From the NCBI RefSeq assembly GCF_028609885.1, contig NZ_CP063195.1:868001-932000 (forward strand): DNA of 64,000 nucleotides, in the 5' to 3' direction. The notes beneath the pieces were generated by a model, which was not told where the DNA came from, made no database searches, and was given only the letters and a program-made list of their open reading frames with translations. Made by a program: the position numbers and the translations under genes. The DNA comes from Corynebacterium jeikeium. Its GTDB lineage: Bacteria > Actinomycetota > Actinomycetes > Mycobacteriales > Mycobacteriaceae. This document shows positions 35,551-47,183 of this stretch, piece after piece (within the stretch, counting starts at the first letter, position 1; the number at the start of each line of letters is the position of its first letter).

Positions 35551-37065
35551 ATGATTGAGTTAACGACACAGAAGATCGCCGAGGTAACCGGCAGCACGCT
35601 GATTAACGACGTGGATCCGCAGGCCGTAGTGACCGGCCCGGTGGAGTTCGACTCGCGCAAGATCACACCGGGCGCGATCTTCATGGCTCTGCCAGGTGCA
35701 CGTGCCGACGGCCACGACTTCGCCGATGCAGCTCTGAACAGCGGCGCCGCGCTGCTGATCGTTGGCCGCCCGGTGGAGCAGCCCGCCCTATTGGCCGCTC
35801 CGGTGGAGATCAACGAACAAACCTCCAATGCCACCGCATTCGAGTTCGACGCGGAAGGTCACGGCGCAGCAGTGCTGGCGGCGATCGATAAGCTCGCGCG
35901 CTATAACACCGACGTGCTGGCAGCCGAGGAGGGCATGGTCGTCGTCGGCGTGACCGGCTCTGCGGGCAAGACCTCCACGAAGGATCTGATTGGCGCGGTG
36001 CTGCGCGAGGCAGGGGAGACCGTCGCTCCGCCCGGCAGTTTCAACAACGAGATCGGCCTGCCTTACACAGCCCTGCGTGCGGGCCGCGACACGCGCTTCC
36101 TCGTTAGCGAGATGTCCGCCCGTGGCGTAGGCCACATCCAGCACTTGACGACCGTTACCCCGCCGCGAGTGGGTGTGGTGCTGAACGTCGGCAGTGCCCA
36201 CCTGGGCGAGTTCGGCTCCCGCCAGGCCATCGCGCAGGCGAAGGGTGAGCTGGTGGAGGCTCTGCCGGCTGCCGCCGATGGGGGCCTGGCCGTGCTGAAC
36301 GCAGACGACGACAAGGTTGCGGCGATGGATAAGCGCACCGCCGCGCGCGTTGTGCGTTTTTCCACGGAAGGCGCGACGGGGGCAGCGGGCGTGCCGGCGG
36401 ATTACTATGCGACCGACATCGAGCTCGACGCTGTAGCCCGCGCCAGCTTTATGCTGCACCACCCAGTAGGGGAGCCGGTGCGTGTGGAACTTTCAGTATT
36501 CGGCGCCCACCAGGTCTCGAACGCGCTCGCCGCCGCGGCGGTTGGTATCGAGATGGGTATTGACGCCGCCACGGTCGCATCCCTGCTGAGCTCTCACGTC
36601 GCCGCTAGCGTGAATCGCATGGATGTGCGCACCCGCGAATCTGACGGAGTGACCATCATCAACGATTCTTATAACGCCAACCCCGAATCCATGCGCGCGG
36701 GAATCGACGCGCTGGCTTACACCGCCAAAGGCCGTCGCGATGCGGCGAGCTGGGCCGTGCTGGGGCAGATGGGTGAGTTGGGCGAGGACGCTAGCGACGA
36801 GCACGCCGAGCTCGGCCACGTGCTGGCGCAACGACGCATCGACCACGCGGTGATCGTGGGCAACGGGGTGAATCAGCGTGCGCTGGCCAACGCTGCTCGA
36901 GAGAGCGGTGTGGAAACCCAAGTCGTCGAAAACATCGACGGCGCGGTGAACTACCTAGATATGAGTTTGAATCCGCAGGATGTAGTGCTGATCAAGGCAT
37001 CGTATTCGGACGGACTATGGGCAGTGGCTGAAGGACTGCTCATCGGTGAGGATCAAGGAGCTTAA
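35551..37065 (+). CDS. murF: UDP-MurNAc-tripeptide D-alanyl-D-alanine ligase
   Basis: Attaches D-Ala-D-Ala to complete the UDP-MurNAc pentapeptide. The 504-aa product has the N-terminal substrate domain with [17 protein letters not shown], the ATP site [13 protein letters not shown] and the central NNEIGLPYT and [10 protein letters not shown] motifs of Mur ligases. The start is immediately after murE with a GAAGGTAGGT ribosome-binding site, and the mraY ribosome-binding site lies inside the end of this gene. Confidence 0.96.
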   Translation: MIELTTQKIAEVTGSTLINDVDPQAVVTGPVEFDSRKITPGAIFMALPGARADGHDFADAALNSGAALLIVGRPVEQPALLAAPVEINEQTSNATAFEFDAEGHGAAVLAAIDKLARYNTDVLAAEEGMVVVGVTGSAGKTSTKDLIGAVLREAGETVAPPGSFNNEIGLPYTALRAGRDTRFLVSEMSARGVGHIQHLTTVTPPRVGVVLNVGSAHLGEFGSRQAIAQAKGELVEALPAAADGGLAVLNADDDKVAAMDKRTAARVVRFSTEGATGAAGVPADYYATDIELDAVARASFMLHHPVGEPVRVELSVFGAHQVSNALAAAAVGIEMGIDAATVASLLSSHVAASVNRMDVRTRESDGVTIINDSYNANPESMRAGIDALAYTAKGRRDAASWAVLGQMGELGEDASDEHAELGHVLAQRRIDHAVIVGNGVNQRALANAARESGVETQVVENIDGAVNYLDMSLNPQDVVLIKASYSDGLWAVAEGLLIGEDQGA

Positions 37066-37072
37066 AAATCCC

Positions 37073-38173
37073 ATGTTGCAAATCTTTATCGCAGGTGCGG
37101 TTGCTTTCCTTGTGTCCGTATTCCTGACCCCGGTGCTGATTCGGTGGTTCTCCGCCGAGGGATTGGGCCAGGAGATCCGCGAGGAAGGCCCGAAGTCGCA
37201 CTTTAAAAAGCGCGGCACCCCGACCATGGGCGGGATCGCCGTTTTGGCGGGCATCGTTTTCGGCTACCTGATTGCCGTGCTGGTGGGACTAGTAACCACC
37301 GGCGCCGGGCCGGGCGTAAGCGGCTGGTTGGTGCTGGGGCTGACCTTGGCCCTTGGCGGTCTGGGCTTTGCCGATGACTACATCAAATTGGTCAAGGGCC
37401 GGAACCTGGGCTTGAACGCAAAGGCGAAGCTTGTAGGCCAGCTGGTTACCGCGATCGTCTTTGGCCTGCTCATCCTGCAGTTCCCGAACGCGCATGGTCT
37501 CACCCCGGGGTCCACACATCTGTCGTTTGTCCGCGATATTGCGACGTTCGACATCGCCATCGGGCCGGCAATCGTGGGCATGATTCTGTTCCTGATCTTC
37601 ATCTACCTGGTGATCTCCGCCTGGTCGAACGCAGTGAACCTGACCGACGGGTTGGATGGCCTGGCAAGTGGCGTGACCGCGATCGTGATGGGCACCTACG
37701 TGCTGATTACCTTCTGGCAGTTCCGTAACTCCTGCGCCGTCAGCGCACAGGCCGCATGCTATGCGGTACGTGACCCGTTGGACCTGTCGATGCTCGCCTC
37801 CGCTGGCCTGGGTGCCTGCCTGGGCTTCCTATGGTGGAATGCAGCTCCCGCGAAGATCTTCATGGGTGATACTGGATCTCTGGCCCTTGGTGGCCTGGTG
37901 GCAGGCTTGTCCGTCACGACCCAGACTGAGCTGCTGATGATTCTGGTCGGCATCATCTTTGTCATCGAGGCTGCATCCGTGGTGATTCAGGTGGTCTCCT
38001 TCAAGGCCACCGGCAAGCGTGTCTTCCGCATGGCGCCGATCCACCACCACTTTGAAAACAAGGGATGGGCGGAGACGACCGTCGTCATCCGCTTTTGGCT
38101 GCTCGCCGCGCTGGCGGCGATGTCCGGCTTCGCGATCTTCTACGCGGAGTGGCTCAACGGCGCCAGCTTCTAG
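37073..38173 (+). CDS. mraY: Phospho-N-acetylmuramoyl-pentapeptide transferase
   Basis: Transfers phospho-MurNAc-pentapeptide to undecaprenyl phosphate, making lipid I. The 366-aa protein has ten predicted helices and the family motifs KRGTPTMGG, the paired aspartates in [22 protein letters not shown] and the histidine cluster [10 protein letters not shown]. The ATG at 37073 gives [15 protein letters not shown], the conserved N-terminus, and has AAGGAG at 12 nt; a GTG at 37046 would overlap murF by 20 nt. Confidence 0.96.
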   Translation: MLQIFIAGAVAFLVSVFLTPVLIRWFSAEGLGQEIREEGPKSHFKKRGTPTMGGIAVLAGIVFGYLIAVLVGLVTTGAGPGVSGWLVLGLTLALGGLGFADDYIKLVKGRNLGLNAKAKLVGQLVTAIVFGLLILQFPNAHGLTPGSTHLSFVRDIATFDIAIGPAIVGMILFLIFIYLVISAWSNAVNLTDGLDGLASGVTAIVMGTYVLITFWQFRNSCAVSAQAACYAVRDPLDLSMLASAGLGACLGFLWWNAAPAKIFMGDTGSLALGGLVAGLSVTTQTELLMILVGIIFVIEAASVVIQVVSFKATGKRVFRMAPIHHHFENKGWAETTVVIRFWLLAALAAMSGFAIFYAEWLNGASF

Positions 38174-38235
38174 GCGGCTGCCGGTGGCAGACCCACAAAC
38201 CCACTATTCGCTAGCAATGTAAGGACAACCCAGCC

Positions 38236-39744
38236 GTGGAATCGACACACGCACTCCAACCCGCAGAAGCCCTAGAAACCATGCGCTCTCGGACCGTTCT
38301 GGTCGCGGGCGCGGGCGTGGCCGGGCGGGGCGTGATCTCCATGCTCTGTGCCCTCGGTGCCCGGTTGGTCCTGGTTGCAGACGACAACGCGCAGGCGCTT
38401 GGCCACATCGCGGATGATGGCGATACAGAGCTGCGGCTGCTGAGTGTTTCCGACGCCATCGATACCCTCGACGAGTTGGCCCCACAGTTGGTCGTGACCT
38501 CCCCGGGTTGGAAGCCCGAATCCCCGCTGCTGGCCCGTGCCGCCGAGCTGAACATCCCGGTGATCGGCGACATTGCGGCGGCCTGGCTGGCCGACCAAGC
38601 CGGCGCCTTCGGTCAGCCGCGCACGTGGCTGGCTGTCACCGGGACAAACGGTAAGACAACCACCACAGCGATGCTGACTTCGATGCTGATCGCTGACGGG
38701 CGTGCAGCCCTGGCTGTGGGAAACATTGGCATTGCCCCTTCCGCTGCCTTGGCTGCTCAGCACCGCGGAGAACCCCGCTCCGATGTCTTCGTCGCCGAGG
38801 TGTCGAGCTTCCAGCTGCATTGGGCGCCCATGTTCAAGCCCACCGTCGGTTGCATTCTGAACCTTGCCGAAGACCACCTGGATTGGCATGGCAGCTACGA
38901 AAACTATTGTGCAGATAAGGCACAAGTCTTGACTGCTGAGGAATCCGTGCTGGCTCTGGATGACGACGACGTGCTGACCACCGCACGCGCACGCGAGGTA
39001 GTGGCGCGGCGTGGGTACACGATTCACGATCCTGAAGAGGTGGCGTCACAAAACACGGAACGAGTAGTCGGCGTCCGCGACGGGCGCCTGGTCGAGGTCG
39101 TCATCGGCGACCCGAGTCAGACGACGGACCTCGCTCCGGCACAGGGCATCAGCCCTCCCGGGCCGGCGGGGCTGGCAGACGCCGCGGCGAGTGCGGCGAT
39201 GGCGCGCGCCCTGGGCGTGGCTCCGGGGGCCATCGAGGCCGCGCTGGCTGGATTCAAGGTGCAAGCACACCGCGGGCAGGTCGTGCTGGAGCACGGAGGA
39301 GTTACCTGGATCGATAACTCGAAGGCCACCAACCCGCACGCTGCCGAAGCCGCGCTGCGTGGCCAGCGCAACGTGATCTGGGTCGCTGGCGGACAGCTGA
39401 AGGGGGCTGCGGTCGACGGGTTGATCCGGGCGATCGGTGGCGCCCTGAAGGCAGTGGTGGCTCTGGGGGTGGATCGCGCGGAGCTCGTCGCGGAAGTGTC
39501 GCGGCAGCTGCCCGACCTGCCGGTCACTGTTATTGACGCCACCGATCCGGAAGAGGCGATGCGTGCTGTCGCCCGCGCCGCCCATGGGCTGGCGCAACCC
39601 GGTGACAGCGTTGTGCTGGCCCCGGCAGCAGCGTCGCTGGATATGTACACAGGCATGAGCCAGCGTGGCGACCTGTTCGCCCAGTATGCGGTGGCATATG
39701 CTGGGGCCGATAAAGCCGATGAGCGCACTCAGGAAAGGGGATAG
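38236..39744 (+). CDS. murD: UDP-MurNAc-L-alanine:D-glutamate ligase
   Basis: Adds D-glutamate to UDP-MurNAc-L-Ala. The 502-aa protein has an N-terminal Rossmann domain (VLVAGAGVAGRG), the ATP-binding TGTNGKTTTTAM, the motif NLAEDHLDWHGSYENY and the C-terminal DNSKATNPHA segment. It begins with a GTG after a 62-nt gap from mraY, the widest gap in this part of the cluster, and is followed at 8 nt by ftsW. Confidence 0.95.
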   Translation: MESTHALQPAEALETMRSRTVLVAGAGVAGRGVISMLCALGARLVLVADDNAQALGHIADDGDTELRLLSVSDAIDTLDELAPQLVVTSPGWKPESPLLARAAELNIPVIGDIAAAWLADQAGAFGQPRTWLAVTGTNGKTTTTAMLTSMLIADGRAALAVGNIGIAPSAALAAQHRGEPRSDVFVAEVSSFQLHWAPMFKPTVGCILNLAEDHLDWHGSYENYCADKAQVLTAEESVLALDDDDVLTTARAREVVARRGYTIHDPEEVASQNTERVVGVRDGRLVEVVIGDPSQTTDLAPAQGISPPGPAGLADAAASAAMARALGVAPGAIEAALAGFKVQAHRGQVVLEHGGVTWIDNSKATNPHAAEAALRGQRNVIWVAGGQLKGAAVDGLIRAIGGALKAVVALGVDRAELVAEVSRQLPDLPVTVIDATDPEEAMRAVARAAHGLAQPGDSVVLAPAAASLDMYTGMSQRGDLFAQYAVAYAGADKADERTQERG

Positions 39745-39751
39745 GCGCGCG

Positions 39752-41473
39752 ATGTCCACTCCGACGCCCAATTCGAAGCGCCAGCGCATCCCCGGCACAG
39801 GGGAGGCTGGCATTCGTGGCAGCCGCAGCGGCCGCTCTGACCGTGCCAATGGTGCCGACGGTTTTGGCGCTGCAGATCGTTCTTCGCGAGAGCAAGACCC
39901 CTCTAGCCAGGAATCCGGCGCAGAGCGCGGCCTGGCCTCCCTACAGCGGAAATTGTCCGCGCAGCTGGCTACCCCGCAGCTGAACTACAAGGTGCTGATG
40001 GTCGTCACGGCGTGCCTGACCATTCTGGGGCTCGTCATGGTGCTGTCGTCGTCGATGGTGACTTCCTACGCCAGCGGCGCGAGTGTCTTTGGTGAATTTA
40101 TTAAGCAGGCCGTGGTCGTGTTCCTCGGACTGGTGGCTATGTGGGTGGCGCTACGGATGCGCCCGGAGACGATCCGCAAATATTCCCCGTGGCTGTTGGT
40201 AGTTGCGGTCGCGATGTTGATCGCGGTGCTTATTCCCGGAGTTGGCATCGGCGGTGAAGAGGTCGGTTCTAACTCGTGGATCCGTATTGGCCCCATTGGC
40301 GTGCAGCCTTCCGAGGTGGCGAAGCTAGCGCTGGCGGTGTGGGGCGCAGCGACCGTCTCTTACCGAGCACGCGCCACGCAGCGCCTCAACACCGCCCTGG
40401 GGGCCTTCTTGGCCGTGAGTTTTGCGATTCTGATGCTGGTGTTGCTGCAGAAGGACCTCGGCATGATGTTCTCCGTAGGCATCGTGGTAGCCGCGCTTAT
40501 CTTCTTCGCCGGCGTGAGCCGTCAGGTGATCACCTGGGTACTGGGAATCGTCGCGGTGCTGGGCGTGTTTGCGATTACCCGTCAGAGTTTCCGCGGCGCG
40601 CGTATTACGACGTGGAAGGACGCTCTGACCCTGAACTTCGGTGATTCGACGACCCAAGGCTCGTCCTATCAGTCCCACCAGGGCATCTTGTCTCTGTCCG
40701 ACGGAGGGTTTTTCGGCGCCGGGTTGGGGCAGTCTCGTGCTAAGTGGTTCTATCTGCCAGAAGCGAAGAACGATTTCATTTTCGCCATTGTGGGTGAGGA
40801 GCTGGGGCTTCTCGGTGCATTCTTCGTTGTGTTCCTGTTTGGAATGCTGGCCTGGTTTGGCATTCGCACCGCCCTGGCGCAAAAGGATCCTTTCCTGCGG
40901 CTGCTGGCGGCAACGCTGACCATCGGTATTTCCGTGCAAGCGTTTTTCAACATGGCCTACGTTGTGGGCCTGCTGCCGGTGACAGGCATCCAGCTGCCGT
41001 TGATCTCCGCCGGTGGTTCATCGGCGATCATCACCCTTCTTTCCATGGGGCTGCTGTGTAACTGTGCCCGCAACGAGCCGGAGACGATTTCTTCCATGCA
41101 GCACGAAGGCCGCCCGCTCATCGATCGCATTCTCATGCTGCCGGAGCCTCAGGGGTACAAGGCCGGCGAGCAGCGCCGTAACGAGCGCCGCGAGACCTCC
41201 TACAGCTACGGCGAGCCGGTCACTCGGCAGCGAGCGAGTGCTGGCCGGGGAAGCCAGGATGTTCGCCGCGAACGCGACCGGGTGGAGCAGTCCATCCGTC
41301 GCGTCGGCGGCGAGTCGCGCCTGCGTGGCTACGATGGAGTCCGAAGGCAGGATCTGCCACCCACTGCGACCCCGAAACCGATGCCACGTAGCCGCCGCCG
41401 GGCGGACGAATCAAGGCAGTCAGGGGCCCGCAAGGTCCGCAGAACTATCGACAATCGACACAGGAGGCGCTAG
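39752..41473 (+). CDS. ftsW: Lipid II polymerase FtsW (SEDS family)
   Basis: A septal peptidoglycan glycosyltransferase that works with FtsI. The 573-aa protein has a disordered N-terminus (about 1-75), ten hydrophobic helices with the SEDS motifs [23 protein letters not shown] and [10 protein letters not shown], and a basic Arg-rich C-terminal tail of about 115 residues. The start at 39752 has AGGAAAGGGG upstream, while longer in-frame starts reach into murD. The tail is a candidate for cytoplasmic partner binding, as in mycobacterial FtsW. Confidence 0.93.
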   Translation: MSTPTPNSKRQRIPGTGEAGIRGSRSGRSDRANGADGFGAADRSSREQDPSSQESGAERGLASLQRKLSAQLATPQLNYKVLMVVTACLTILGLVMVLSSSMVTSYASGASVFGEFIKQAVVVFLGLVAMWVALRMRPETIRKYSPWLLVVAVAMLIAVLIPGVGIGGEEVGSNSWIRIGPIGVQPSEVAKLALAVWGAATVSYRARATQRLNTALGAFLAVSFAILMLVLLQKDLGMMFSVGIVVAALIFFAGVSRQVITWVLGIVAVLGVFAITRQSFRGARITTWKDALTLNFGDSTTQGSSYQSHQGILSLSDGGFFGAGLGQSRAKWFYLPEAKNDFIFAIVGEELGLLGAFFVVFLFGMLAWFGIRTALAQKDPFLRLLAATLTIGISVQAFFNMAYVVGLLPVTGIQLPLISAGGSSAIITLLSMGLLCNCARNEPETISSMQHEGRPLIDRILMLPEPQGYKAGEQRRNERRETSYSYGEPVTRQRASAGRGSQDVRRERDRVEQSIRRVGGESRLRGYDGVRRQDLPPTATPKPMPRSRRRADESRQSGARKVRRTIDNRHRRR

Positions 41474-41478
41474 CCAAA

Positions 41479-42591
41479 GTGAACCCGAAGCCAGAAGCCG
41501 ACCGGAAGCTATCAGTCGTCGTTGCCGGCGGCGGAACGGCTGGGCACATTGAACCCGCCATGGCCGTGGCAGAGGCAGTTCGCGCGCAGCGCCCCGATGC
41601 GCGCATCACCGCGCTGGGAACTACCCGTGGCCTGGAGACCACCCTGGTACCAGCCCGTGGTTTCGACCTGGAGCTGATCCCGCCGGTGCCGGTGCCGCGC
41701 AAGGTGAACAAGGACTTGGCTACGTTGCCGCTGCGCCTGCGCAAGGCACTCAAGGAGACGAAGCGGGTGCTGCGGGAGGTGGAGGCCGACGTGGTTATCG
41801 GCTTCGGCGGCTATGTTTCCGCCCCGGCTTATCTGGCTGCGCGGTCCCTTAAGATTCCTTTCTTCGTTCACGAGGCTAACGCCCGCGCAGGAGTGGCAAA
41901 CAAGCTAGGCGTGAAGCTGGGCGGAACCGGCCTAGCTGCAGTCGAGGATTCCGGCTTGGAGGCCGAGATTGTGGGCATCCCCGTACGCGAATCTGTGCTG
42001 CAACTGGACCGCAAAGCCCTGCGTGCAGAGGCCCGCGAGTTCTTCGGCGTGGATCCGGAGGCTCCACTGCTGCTGGTGACCGGTGGATCCCAAGGCGCAC
42101 GCAGCATCAATAACGCTGTCGTGGATGCCGCCAAGACCCTGCAGGATGCGGGTATTGGGGTGCTACACGCCTATGGCAAGAAGAACGATATTGAGCTACC
42201 CGCGGAGGTACAGGAGGGCAAACCTCGGTACGTGGCCGTGCCGTATATCGAGCGCATGGACCTGGCGCTTGCCGCTGCGGATGCGATCCTGTGCCGCTCG
42301 GGCGCGATGACGGTTGCCGAGGTCTCCGCCGTGGGATTGCCCGGTATCTACGTGCCACTGCCACACGGTAACGGCGAGCAGGAGCTCAACGTCCGCCCGA
42401 TCACCCACGCCGGTGGCGGAGTGATCGTTAAGGATGCAGAGCTCACCGGCCACCGCGTGTCCCAGGAGGTCATCCCGTTGCTGCGCGATGAAACCCGCTG
42501 GCAAGCAGCTAGCCTGGCAACCCTCGCCGCTGGCCACAGGGACGCTGCCGAGAAGATCGCCGAAAAGATCATCGCAGCAGCCGAAGCTTAA
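41479..42591 (+). CDS. murG: Lipid II synthase, undecaprenyldiphospho-MurNAc-pentapeptide GlcNAc transferase
   Basis: Adds GlcNAc to lipid I on the inner membrane face to give lipid II. A 370-aa GT-B enzyme with the family glycine-rich loop [29 protein letters not shown], the [10 protein letters not shown] loop and the donor-site [25 protein letters not shown]. The GTG start is 5 nt after ftsW with AGGAGG upstream. Confidence 0.97.
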   Translation: MNPKPEADRKLSVVVAGGGTAGHIEPAMAVAEAVRAQRPDARITALGTTRGLETTLVPARGFDLELIPPVPVPRKVNKDLATLPLRLRKALKETKRVLREVEADVVIGFGGYVSAPAYLAARSLKIPFFVHEANARAGVANKLGVKLGGTGLAAVEDSGLEAEIVGIPVRESVLQLDRKALRAEAREFFGVDPEAPLLLVTGGSQGARSINNAVVDAAKTLQDAGIGVLHAYGKKNDIELPAEVQEGKPRYVAVPYIERMDLALAAADAILCRSGAMTVAEVSAVGLPGIYVPLPHGNGEQELNVRPITHAGGGVIVKDAELTGHRVSQEVIPLLRDETRWQAASLATLAAGHRDAAEKIAEKIIAAAEA

Positions 42592-42640
42592 GCCCCGTTC
42601 CTAATTTTTCCCTTCTTTTAGAAAGGCATCTTCTTCCACG

Positions 42641-44137
42641 ATGAGCGAGCAGCCTCAGACCACGGACCTCTCCCGCGTGCACATGGTGGGCATCGGCGGT
42701 GCCGGCATGTCCGGTATCGCCCGCATCCTGCTGGATCGCGGCTACCAGGTCAGTGGGTCGGATATGAAGGAGTCGCGCAGCATCATGGCGCTGCGCGCGG
42801 CCGGCGCCAAGATTCAGGTAGGGCACGCCGAGGAAAACCTTCGCCTGTCGGGGGAGACGCCGACGGTGGTCGTTACCTCTTTCGCCGCGATTCCGCAGGA
42901 TAACCCGGAGCTCGTTGGTGCCCGCGAGGCAGGTATTCCGGTGCTTCGTCGTTCGGACATTCTGGCGCTATTGCTGCAGGATCGCCGTGCTTTCTTGCTG
43001 GCGGGTACGCACGGTAAGACTTCCACGACGTCGATGGCTGTCGCAGCGCTACAGGCTGCAGGCCAGGACCCTTCCTTCGCCATCGGTGGCCAGCTGAACC
43101 GTGCAGGCACGAATGCGCACAACGGTACCGGCGAGATTTTCGTAGCGGAGGCAGACGAGTCCGACGGCTCCTTCCTTTCTTACTCGCCCGAAATCGCTGT
43201 GGTCACGAACATCGAGCCCGATCACCTGGATTATTTCAAGACTGAAGCTGCCTACCGCGAGGTCTTCGAGAATTTTGCTCACCGCATTGTGCCAGGGGGC
43301 TTTCTAGTTGTGTGCCTCGACGATCCAGGTTCGGCAGCGCTCGCCGAGAATCTTATTGCCGGTGCCGAGGAAGGCACCCCCTTGCCGTTTACCGTTGTTG
43401 GTTATGGCACTGCCGAGGGTTGTGACGCCCACCCCTCCGTGCCCCCAGCAGCGATCATCGAAAGCACGGAGGTTACTGCCGAGGGCACCGTTTCTGCCTT
43501 GCGGCTGACCGAAGAAGTTAAGAAGGCGGCAGAGGAGGCCGCGGGAACTTACTCGCTGCGTGTGGCCATCCCAGGTATCCACATGGTGTTGAATGCTGCG
43601 GCCGCCGCACTGGGCAGCGTGCTGCTGGGCGCTGATGTGGATAAGGTCATCGGAGGTATCGGCGGTTTCGACGGTGTACGCCGCCGTTTCGAATACCACG
43701 GGACCCGTCAGGACGTGGAAGTCTACGATGATTACGCTCACCACCCGACCGAGGTCGCGGCTGTTCTGGCTGCGGCGCGTCAACGGGTGGAGGCCCGCGG
43801 CGGGCGTATCGTGGCCGTCTTCCAGCCACACCTCTACTCGCGCACGATCAACTTCGCTGATGAGTTCGCCGAGGCGCTGTCCCTGGCCGATCAGGTGGTT
43901 TTGCTGGACATCTTCGGCGCCCGCGAAGAGCCCGTAGAGGGAGTGGATTCGCGCATCATCGGAAACAAGATCAGCGCTTCCACCGAATGGGTTTTCGAAC
44001 CTGACTTCTCGAACGTGTCCAACGTAGTCGCCGGTCTGGTGCAGCCTGGCGACATGGTGTTGACGATCGGTGCGGGCACCGTGACGATGCTGGCGGACGA
44101 GATTCTGCTGGAATTGGACCGTGGTGATCGCGGGTGA
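42641..44137 (+). CDS. murC: UDP-MurNAc:L-alanine ligase
   Basis: Adds the first amino acid, L-alanine, to UDP-MurNAc. The 498-aa protein has the N-terminal [17 protein letters not shown] substrate loop, ATP motif [20 protein letters not shown] and [11 protein letters not shown]. The ATG has AGAAAGG upstream; a 49-nt gap separates it from murG. Its stop overlaps the ftsQ GTG (GTGA). Confidence 0.97.
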   Translation: MSEQPQTTDLSRVHMVGIGGAGMSGIARILLDRGYQVSGSDMKESRSIMALRAAGAKIQVGHAEENLRLSGETPTVVVTSFAAIPQDNPELVGAREAGIPVLRRSDILALLLQDRRAFLLAGTHGKTSTTSMAVAALQAAGQDPSFAIGGQLNRAGTNAHNGTGEIFVAEADESDGSFLSYSPEIAVVTNIEPDHLDYFKTEAAYREVFENFAHRIVPGGFLVVCLDDPGSAALAENLIAGAEEGTPLPFTVVGYGTAEGCDAHPSVPPAAIIESTEVTAEGTVSALRLTEEVKKAAEEAAGTYSLRVAIPGIHMVLNAAAAALGSVLLGADVDKVIGGIGGFDGVRRRFEYHGTRQDVEVYDDYAHHPTEVAAVLAAARQRVEARGGRIVAVFQPHLYSRTINFADEFAEALSLADQVVLLDIFGAREEPVEGVDSRIIGNKISASTEWVFEPDFSNVSNVVAGLVQPGDMVLTIGAGTVTMLADEILLELDRGDRG

Positions 44138-44853
44138 GCAGGGCGTCAAAAATAGGCAACAAGCAGAAGCAGCAGAAGCAACAGAGACAAAACCTGCCGC
44201 GTAAGCGCTTGCAGCGGTTGATCGCAGGGCTGGTGGCTCTGGTCGTGCTGTTGGGTGTGCTCGTGTATGTAGCCCCCATCGTGAAGGTGTCGCAGATTGA
44301 AGTTCAGGGCACGACGCACGCGGATCCGCAGGCGATACGGGAAGCCAGCGCGATCAGTGCAGGCGACAACATGCTGCGCCTGGATATGGCAGAAGCCGCC
44401 AAGGGAGTATCTGCCGTGCCGTGGGTGGAGAAGGTGACGGTCAAGCGCTCCTGGCCCACAACGGTGACGGTCGACGTGAAGGAGCACCAGGCCATCGGTT
44501 ACGTCATGGATGGCGACACGCCACACGTGGTGGATGAAAAGGGGAAGGTGTTCCTGACGGGTGTGAAGCCTGAAGGGGCTTTGGAGTTTAAGAAGACCAA
44601 GCGAGATGATGCGCGGGCTATCGATGCGGCGGCGAAGGCATTGACTTCGCTCTCGGACGACCTACGCGGCAAGCTAGAGGGTATAGAGGCGGAGTCGGCG
44701 GATAGCATTCGCCTCTTTTTCCCTAATCAAGCCGTGTATTGGGGTTCCTCCGATAGGGCGGACGAGAAGGCCGAAGCGACACGCATTGTGTTGGGGCGCG
44801 AGGGCAATTGGAACGTCTCAAACCCCGCCATGCCCACAGTGAAGAAGGGCTGA
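44134..44853 (+). CDS. ftsQ: Cell division protein FtsQ
   Basis: A 239-aa divisome protein with a basic cytoplasmic end, one transmembrane helix (about 28-49), a POTRA domain ([21 protein letters not shown] and onward) and the FtsQ beta domain with [19 protein letters not shown]. It recruits or stabilises the FtsL-DivIC complex. The GTG start overlaps murC by 4 nt, implying translational coupling. Confidence 0.93.
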   Translation: MSRASKIGNKQKQQKQQRQNLPRKRLQRLIAGLVALVVLLGVLVYVAPIVKVSQIEVQGTTHADPQAIREASAISAGDNMLRLDMAEAAKGVSAVPWVEKVTVKRSWPTTVTVDVKEHQAIGYVMDGDTPHVVDEKGKVFLTGVKPEGALEFKKTKRDDARAIDAAAKALTSLSDDLRGKLEGIEAESADSIRLFFPNQAVYWGSSDRADEKAEATRIVLGREGNWNVSNPAMPTVKKG

Positions 44854-44880
44854 GTTAGGGCTGCTGGAGGGCTGCGGTAA

Positions 44881-44920
44881 GGGGTGAAACCCCAGCTTAA
44901 GCTTTAAGTTGAACTTTAAG
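44881..44920. promoter_or_regulatory. Repeats in the ftsZ promoter region
   Basis: GGGGTGAAACCCC (44881-44893) is a small hairpin, AGCTTAAGCT (44894-44903) is a palindrome, and CTTTAAG occurs at 44902-44908 and 44914-44920. They lie in the 187-nt gap before ftsZ, where separate ftsZ promoters are known in corynebacteria. Confidence 0.4.
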
Positions 44921-45040
44921 GATACGACACGCCACCAAAAATGTGCACCGCTAAATGCTTGACGGCTAGGAAAATGGACGCAACAGCAAACCGGTAAACC
45001 GCAAAGCACGAAAATTCTTTAGGAAGGCGGAAAGACGCAC

Positions 45041-46369
45041 ATGACGAATCCTGGAAACCACCTCGCAGAGATCAAGGTGGTCGGTGTCGGCGGCGGCGGA
45101 GTAAACGCCGTCAATCGCATGATCGACGAGCAGCTGCAGGGTGTGGAGTTCATCGCCATTAACACCGATGCACAGGCTCTGATGCTGACCGATGCGGACA
45201 TCAAGCTGGACATTGGCCGCGAGGAGACCCGCGGTCTGGGTGCTGGCGCTAACCCGGAGGTCGGGCGCAAGTCTGCCGAGGATCACAAGGACCAGATTGA
45301 AGAGATCCTGGCCGGCGCCGACATGGTGTTCGTTACTGCAGGTGAGGGAGGCGGCACCGGTACGGGTGCTGCCCCGGTCGTGGCAAACATCGCGAAGAAG
45401 CAGAATGCTCTGACCGTTGGTGTGGTTACCCGCCCCTTCGGCTTCGAGGGCCGTCGCCGCAGCAAGCAGGCTATGGAGGGCATCGAAGCTCTGCGCGAGG
45501 TTTGCGACACGCTGATCGTTATCCCGAACGATTCGCTGCTGAAGATGTCCGAGGAGCAGCTGTCCATGATGGAGGCCTTCCGCAAGGCCGACGAGGTTCT
45601 GCTCAGCGGTGTTGAGGGCATCACCAAGCTGATCACCACCCCGGGTGTGATCAACGTGGACTTCGCCGACGTGCGCTCTGTTATGACCGACGCGGGCTCC
45701 GCCCTCATGGGTATCGGCACCGCCCGCGGCGACCAGCGCGCAATCAAGGCCACCCAAGCAGCCATTAACTCTCCGCTGCTGGAGAGCACCATGGAAGGTG
45801 CCAAGGGCGTGCTGCTTTCCTTTGCCGGTGGCTCCGACCTGGGCCTGTTGGAGGTTTCCCAGGCTGCCGACCTGGTGGAGGAGAAGGCCGACGAAGACGT
45901 CAACCTGATCTTCGGCACCATCATCGACGACCAGCTGGGCGACGAGGTCCGCGTGACCGTCATCGCCACTGGCTTCGACGACTCGCCATCCGCGCCGTCC
46001 AACAACCAGCGTTCCGGCGCGCACCGTGCGCCGGAAGGTGCGGACGCAGGTGCTGCCCAGCCGACCAACCTGTTCGGTGGCCAGGAAGCCCCGCAGGCTG
46101 GCCAGAGTTCTCAGTACGCAGTGCAGGGCCAGGAAGCCCCGCAGGTGGGCTCCGCGCAGGCCAACCCGGCCGCACAGCAAGCCGGCACCCAGTCCAGCTT
46201 TGCGCAGCGCCGTGGAACCGTGCCGCAGCACGCACAGCAGGAACAGCCGCAGGCTAACCAGGGCGGCGGCCTGTTTACCTCCGCTCCGCAGCAGCCGCAG
46301 AACCCCACCAACTCCGGTGTGGATCTGACGGAGGAAGAAGACGATCTGGATCTGCCGGACTTCGACTAG
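45041..46369 (+). CDS. ftsZ: Cell division GTPase FtsZ
   Basis: Tubulin-like GTPase that forms the division ring. The 442-aa protein has the GTP signature [10 protein letters not shown] at about 103-112, the N-terminal [16 protein letters not shown], and the synergy-loop segment [12 protein letters not shown] Gln- and Ala-rich spacer of about 110 residues leads to the conserved tail DDLDLPDFD, the docking site for SepF in Actinobacteria, and sepF is three genes downstream. Confidence 0.98.
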   Translation: MTNPGNHLAEIKVVGVGGGGVNAVNRMIDEQLQGVEFIAINTDAQALMLTDADIKLDIGREETRGLGAGANPEVGRKSAEDHKDQIEEILAGADMVFVTAGEGGGTGTGAAPVVANIAKKQNALTVGVVTRPFGFEGRRRSKQAMEGIEALREVCDTLIVIPNDSLLKMSEEQLSMMEAFRKADEVLLSGVEGITKLITTPGVINVDFADVRSVMTDAGSALMGIGTARGDQRAIKATQAAINSPLLESTMEGAKGVLLSFAGGSDLGLLEVSQAADLVEEKADEDVNLIFGTIIDDQLGDEVRVTVIATGFDDSPSAPSNNQRSGAHRAPEGADAGAAQPTNLFGGQEAPQAGQSSQYAVQGQEAPQVGSAQANPAAQQAGTQSSFAQRRGTVPQHAQQEQPQANQGGGLFTSAPQQPQNPTNSGVDLTEEEDDLDLPDFD

Positions 46370-46430
46370 TCGGTCGGGCACACAGCCCGCCCGCCACTAG
46401 CTTTCCAGTGACCAGCCTAAGGAGTTAGCT

Positions 46431-47183
46431 TTGAGCCAAGACCAGAGCCCGAAGGTGCGAAAGGTCTTCACCGACCGTAACGGTGGGGTCTCCACGGGTG
46501 CCTATGCTTCGTTTAACTTGGGCGACCACGTGGGCGATGATCCGGAGGCAGTGGCTCGCAACCGACAGCGCCTAGCCGATGTGCTGGGTCTGGACGTGGG
46601 GCGCTTGGTGTTCATGGAACAGATCCATTCACCGAATGTCACGGAAGTCACCACCGACCACCTAGCGTCCGCTATGCACTCTGCGTCGCCCATAGTCGAG
46701 GCTACCGATGCCCTCATTACCACCCTGCGGGGTACCGCGCTGGTCGTCCTCACCGCTGACTGCGTTCCGGTTTTGCTGTCCGACGAGGATGCGGGCGTGA
46801 TCGCTGCGGTTCACGCTGGCCGCATGGGAGCCCGTAACGGAATCTTGCGCCGCACAATCGCCCGCATGGAAGACCTAGGTGCCGTGCTCAGCAACATTCA
46901 CGCGCTGCTCGGCGCCGCCGCTAGCGGGAAGAACTACGAGGTGCCGCAGGCGATGGCCGCGGATGTGGAGGCCAAGCTTCCTGGCTCGGCAACTACCACC
47001 GCCAAGGGCACACATGGGTTGGATATTCGTGCTGGTCTGACCCGCCAACTACTCTCCCTCGGAGTGCGCAGCATCGACGCTGACCCGCGCTGCACCATCG
47101 ACCCGGAGCATGCCGACCGGTTCTTCTCCTACCGTCGAGAAGGCACAACCGGTCGCCAGGCGGGCGTAGTGTGGATGCCATGA
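46431..47183 (+). CDS. pgeF: Multicopper-oxidase-fold peptidoglycan editing factor PgeF (YfiH family)
   Basis: A 250-aa protein of the DUF152/YfiH family. In E. coli, PgeF removes wrongly inserted serine from muropeptide precursors; some homologues have purine nucleoside activity. Metal-site residues are visible in LTADCVPVLL, AAVHAGRMG and DPRCTIDPEHADRFFSYRREGTTGR. The usual HAGW is HAGR here. The start is TTG at 46431, decided by AAGGAG 6 nt upstream and the conserved start of the family. It overlaps the next gene by 4 nt, and the ftsZ-pgeF-yggS-sepF order is common in Gram-positive bacteria. Confidence 0.85.
   Translation: MSQDQSPKVRKVFTDRNGGVSTGAYASFNLGDHVGDDPEAVARNRQRLADVLGLDVGRLVFMEQIHSPNVTEVTTDHLASAMHSASPIVEATDALITTLRGTALVVLTADCVPVLLSDEDAGVIAAVHAGRMGARNGILRRTIARMEDLGAVLSNIHALLGAAASGKNYEVPQAMAADVEAKLPGSATTTAKGTHGLDIRAGLTRQLLSLGVRSIDADPRCTIDPEHADRFFSYRREGTTGRQAGVVWMP

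Noticed and set aside
44881..44893. GGGGTGAAACCCC as a terminator of ftsQ
   Set aside because: The stem has only 4 bp and no T-tract follows.
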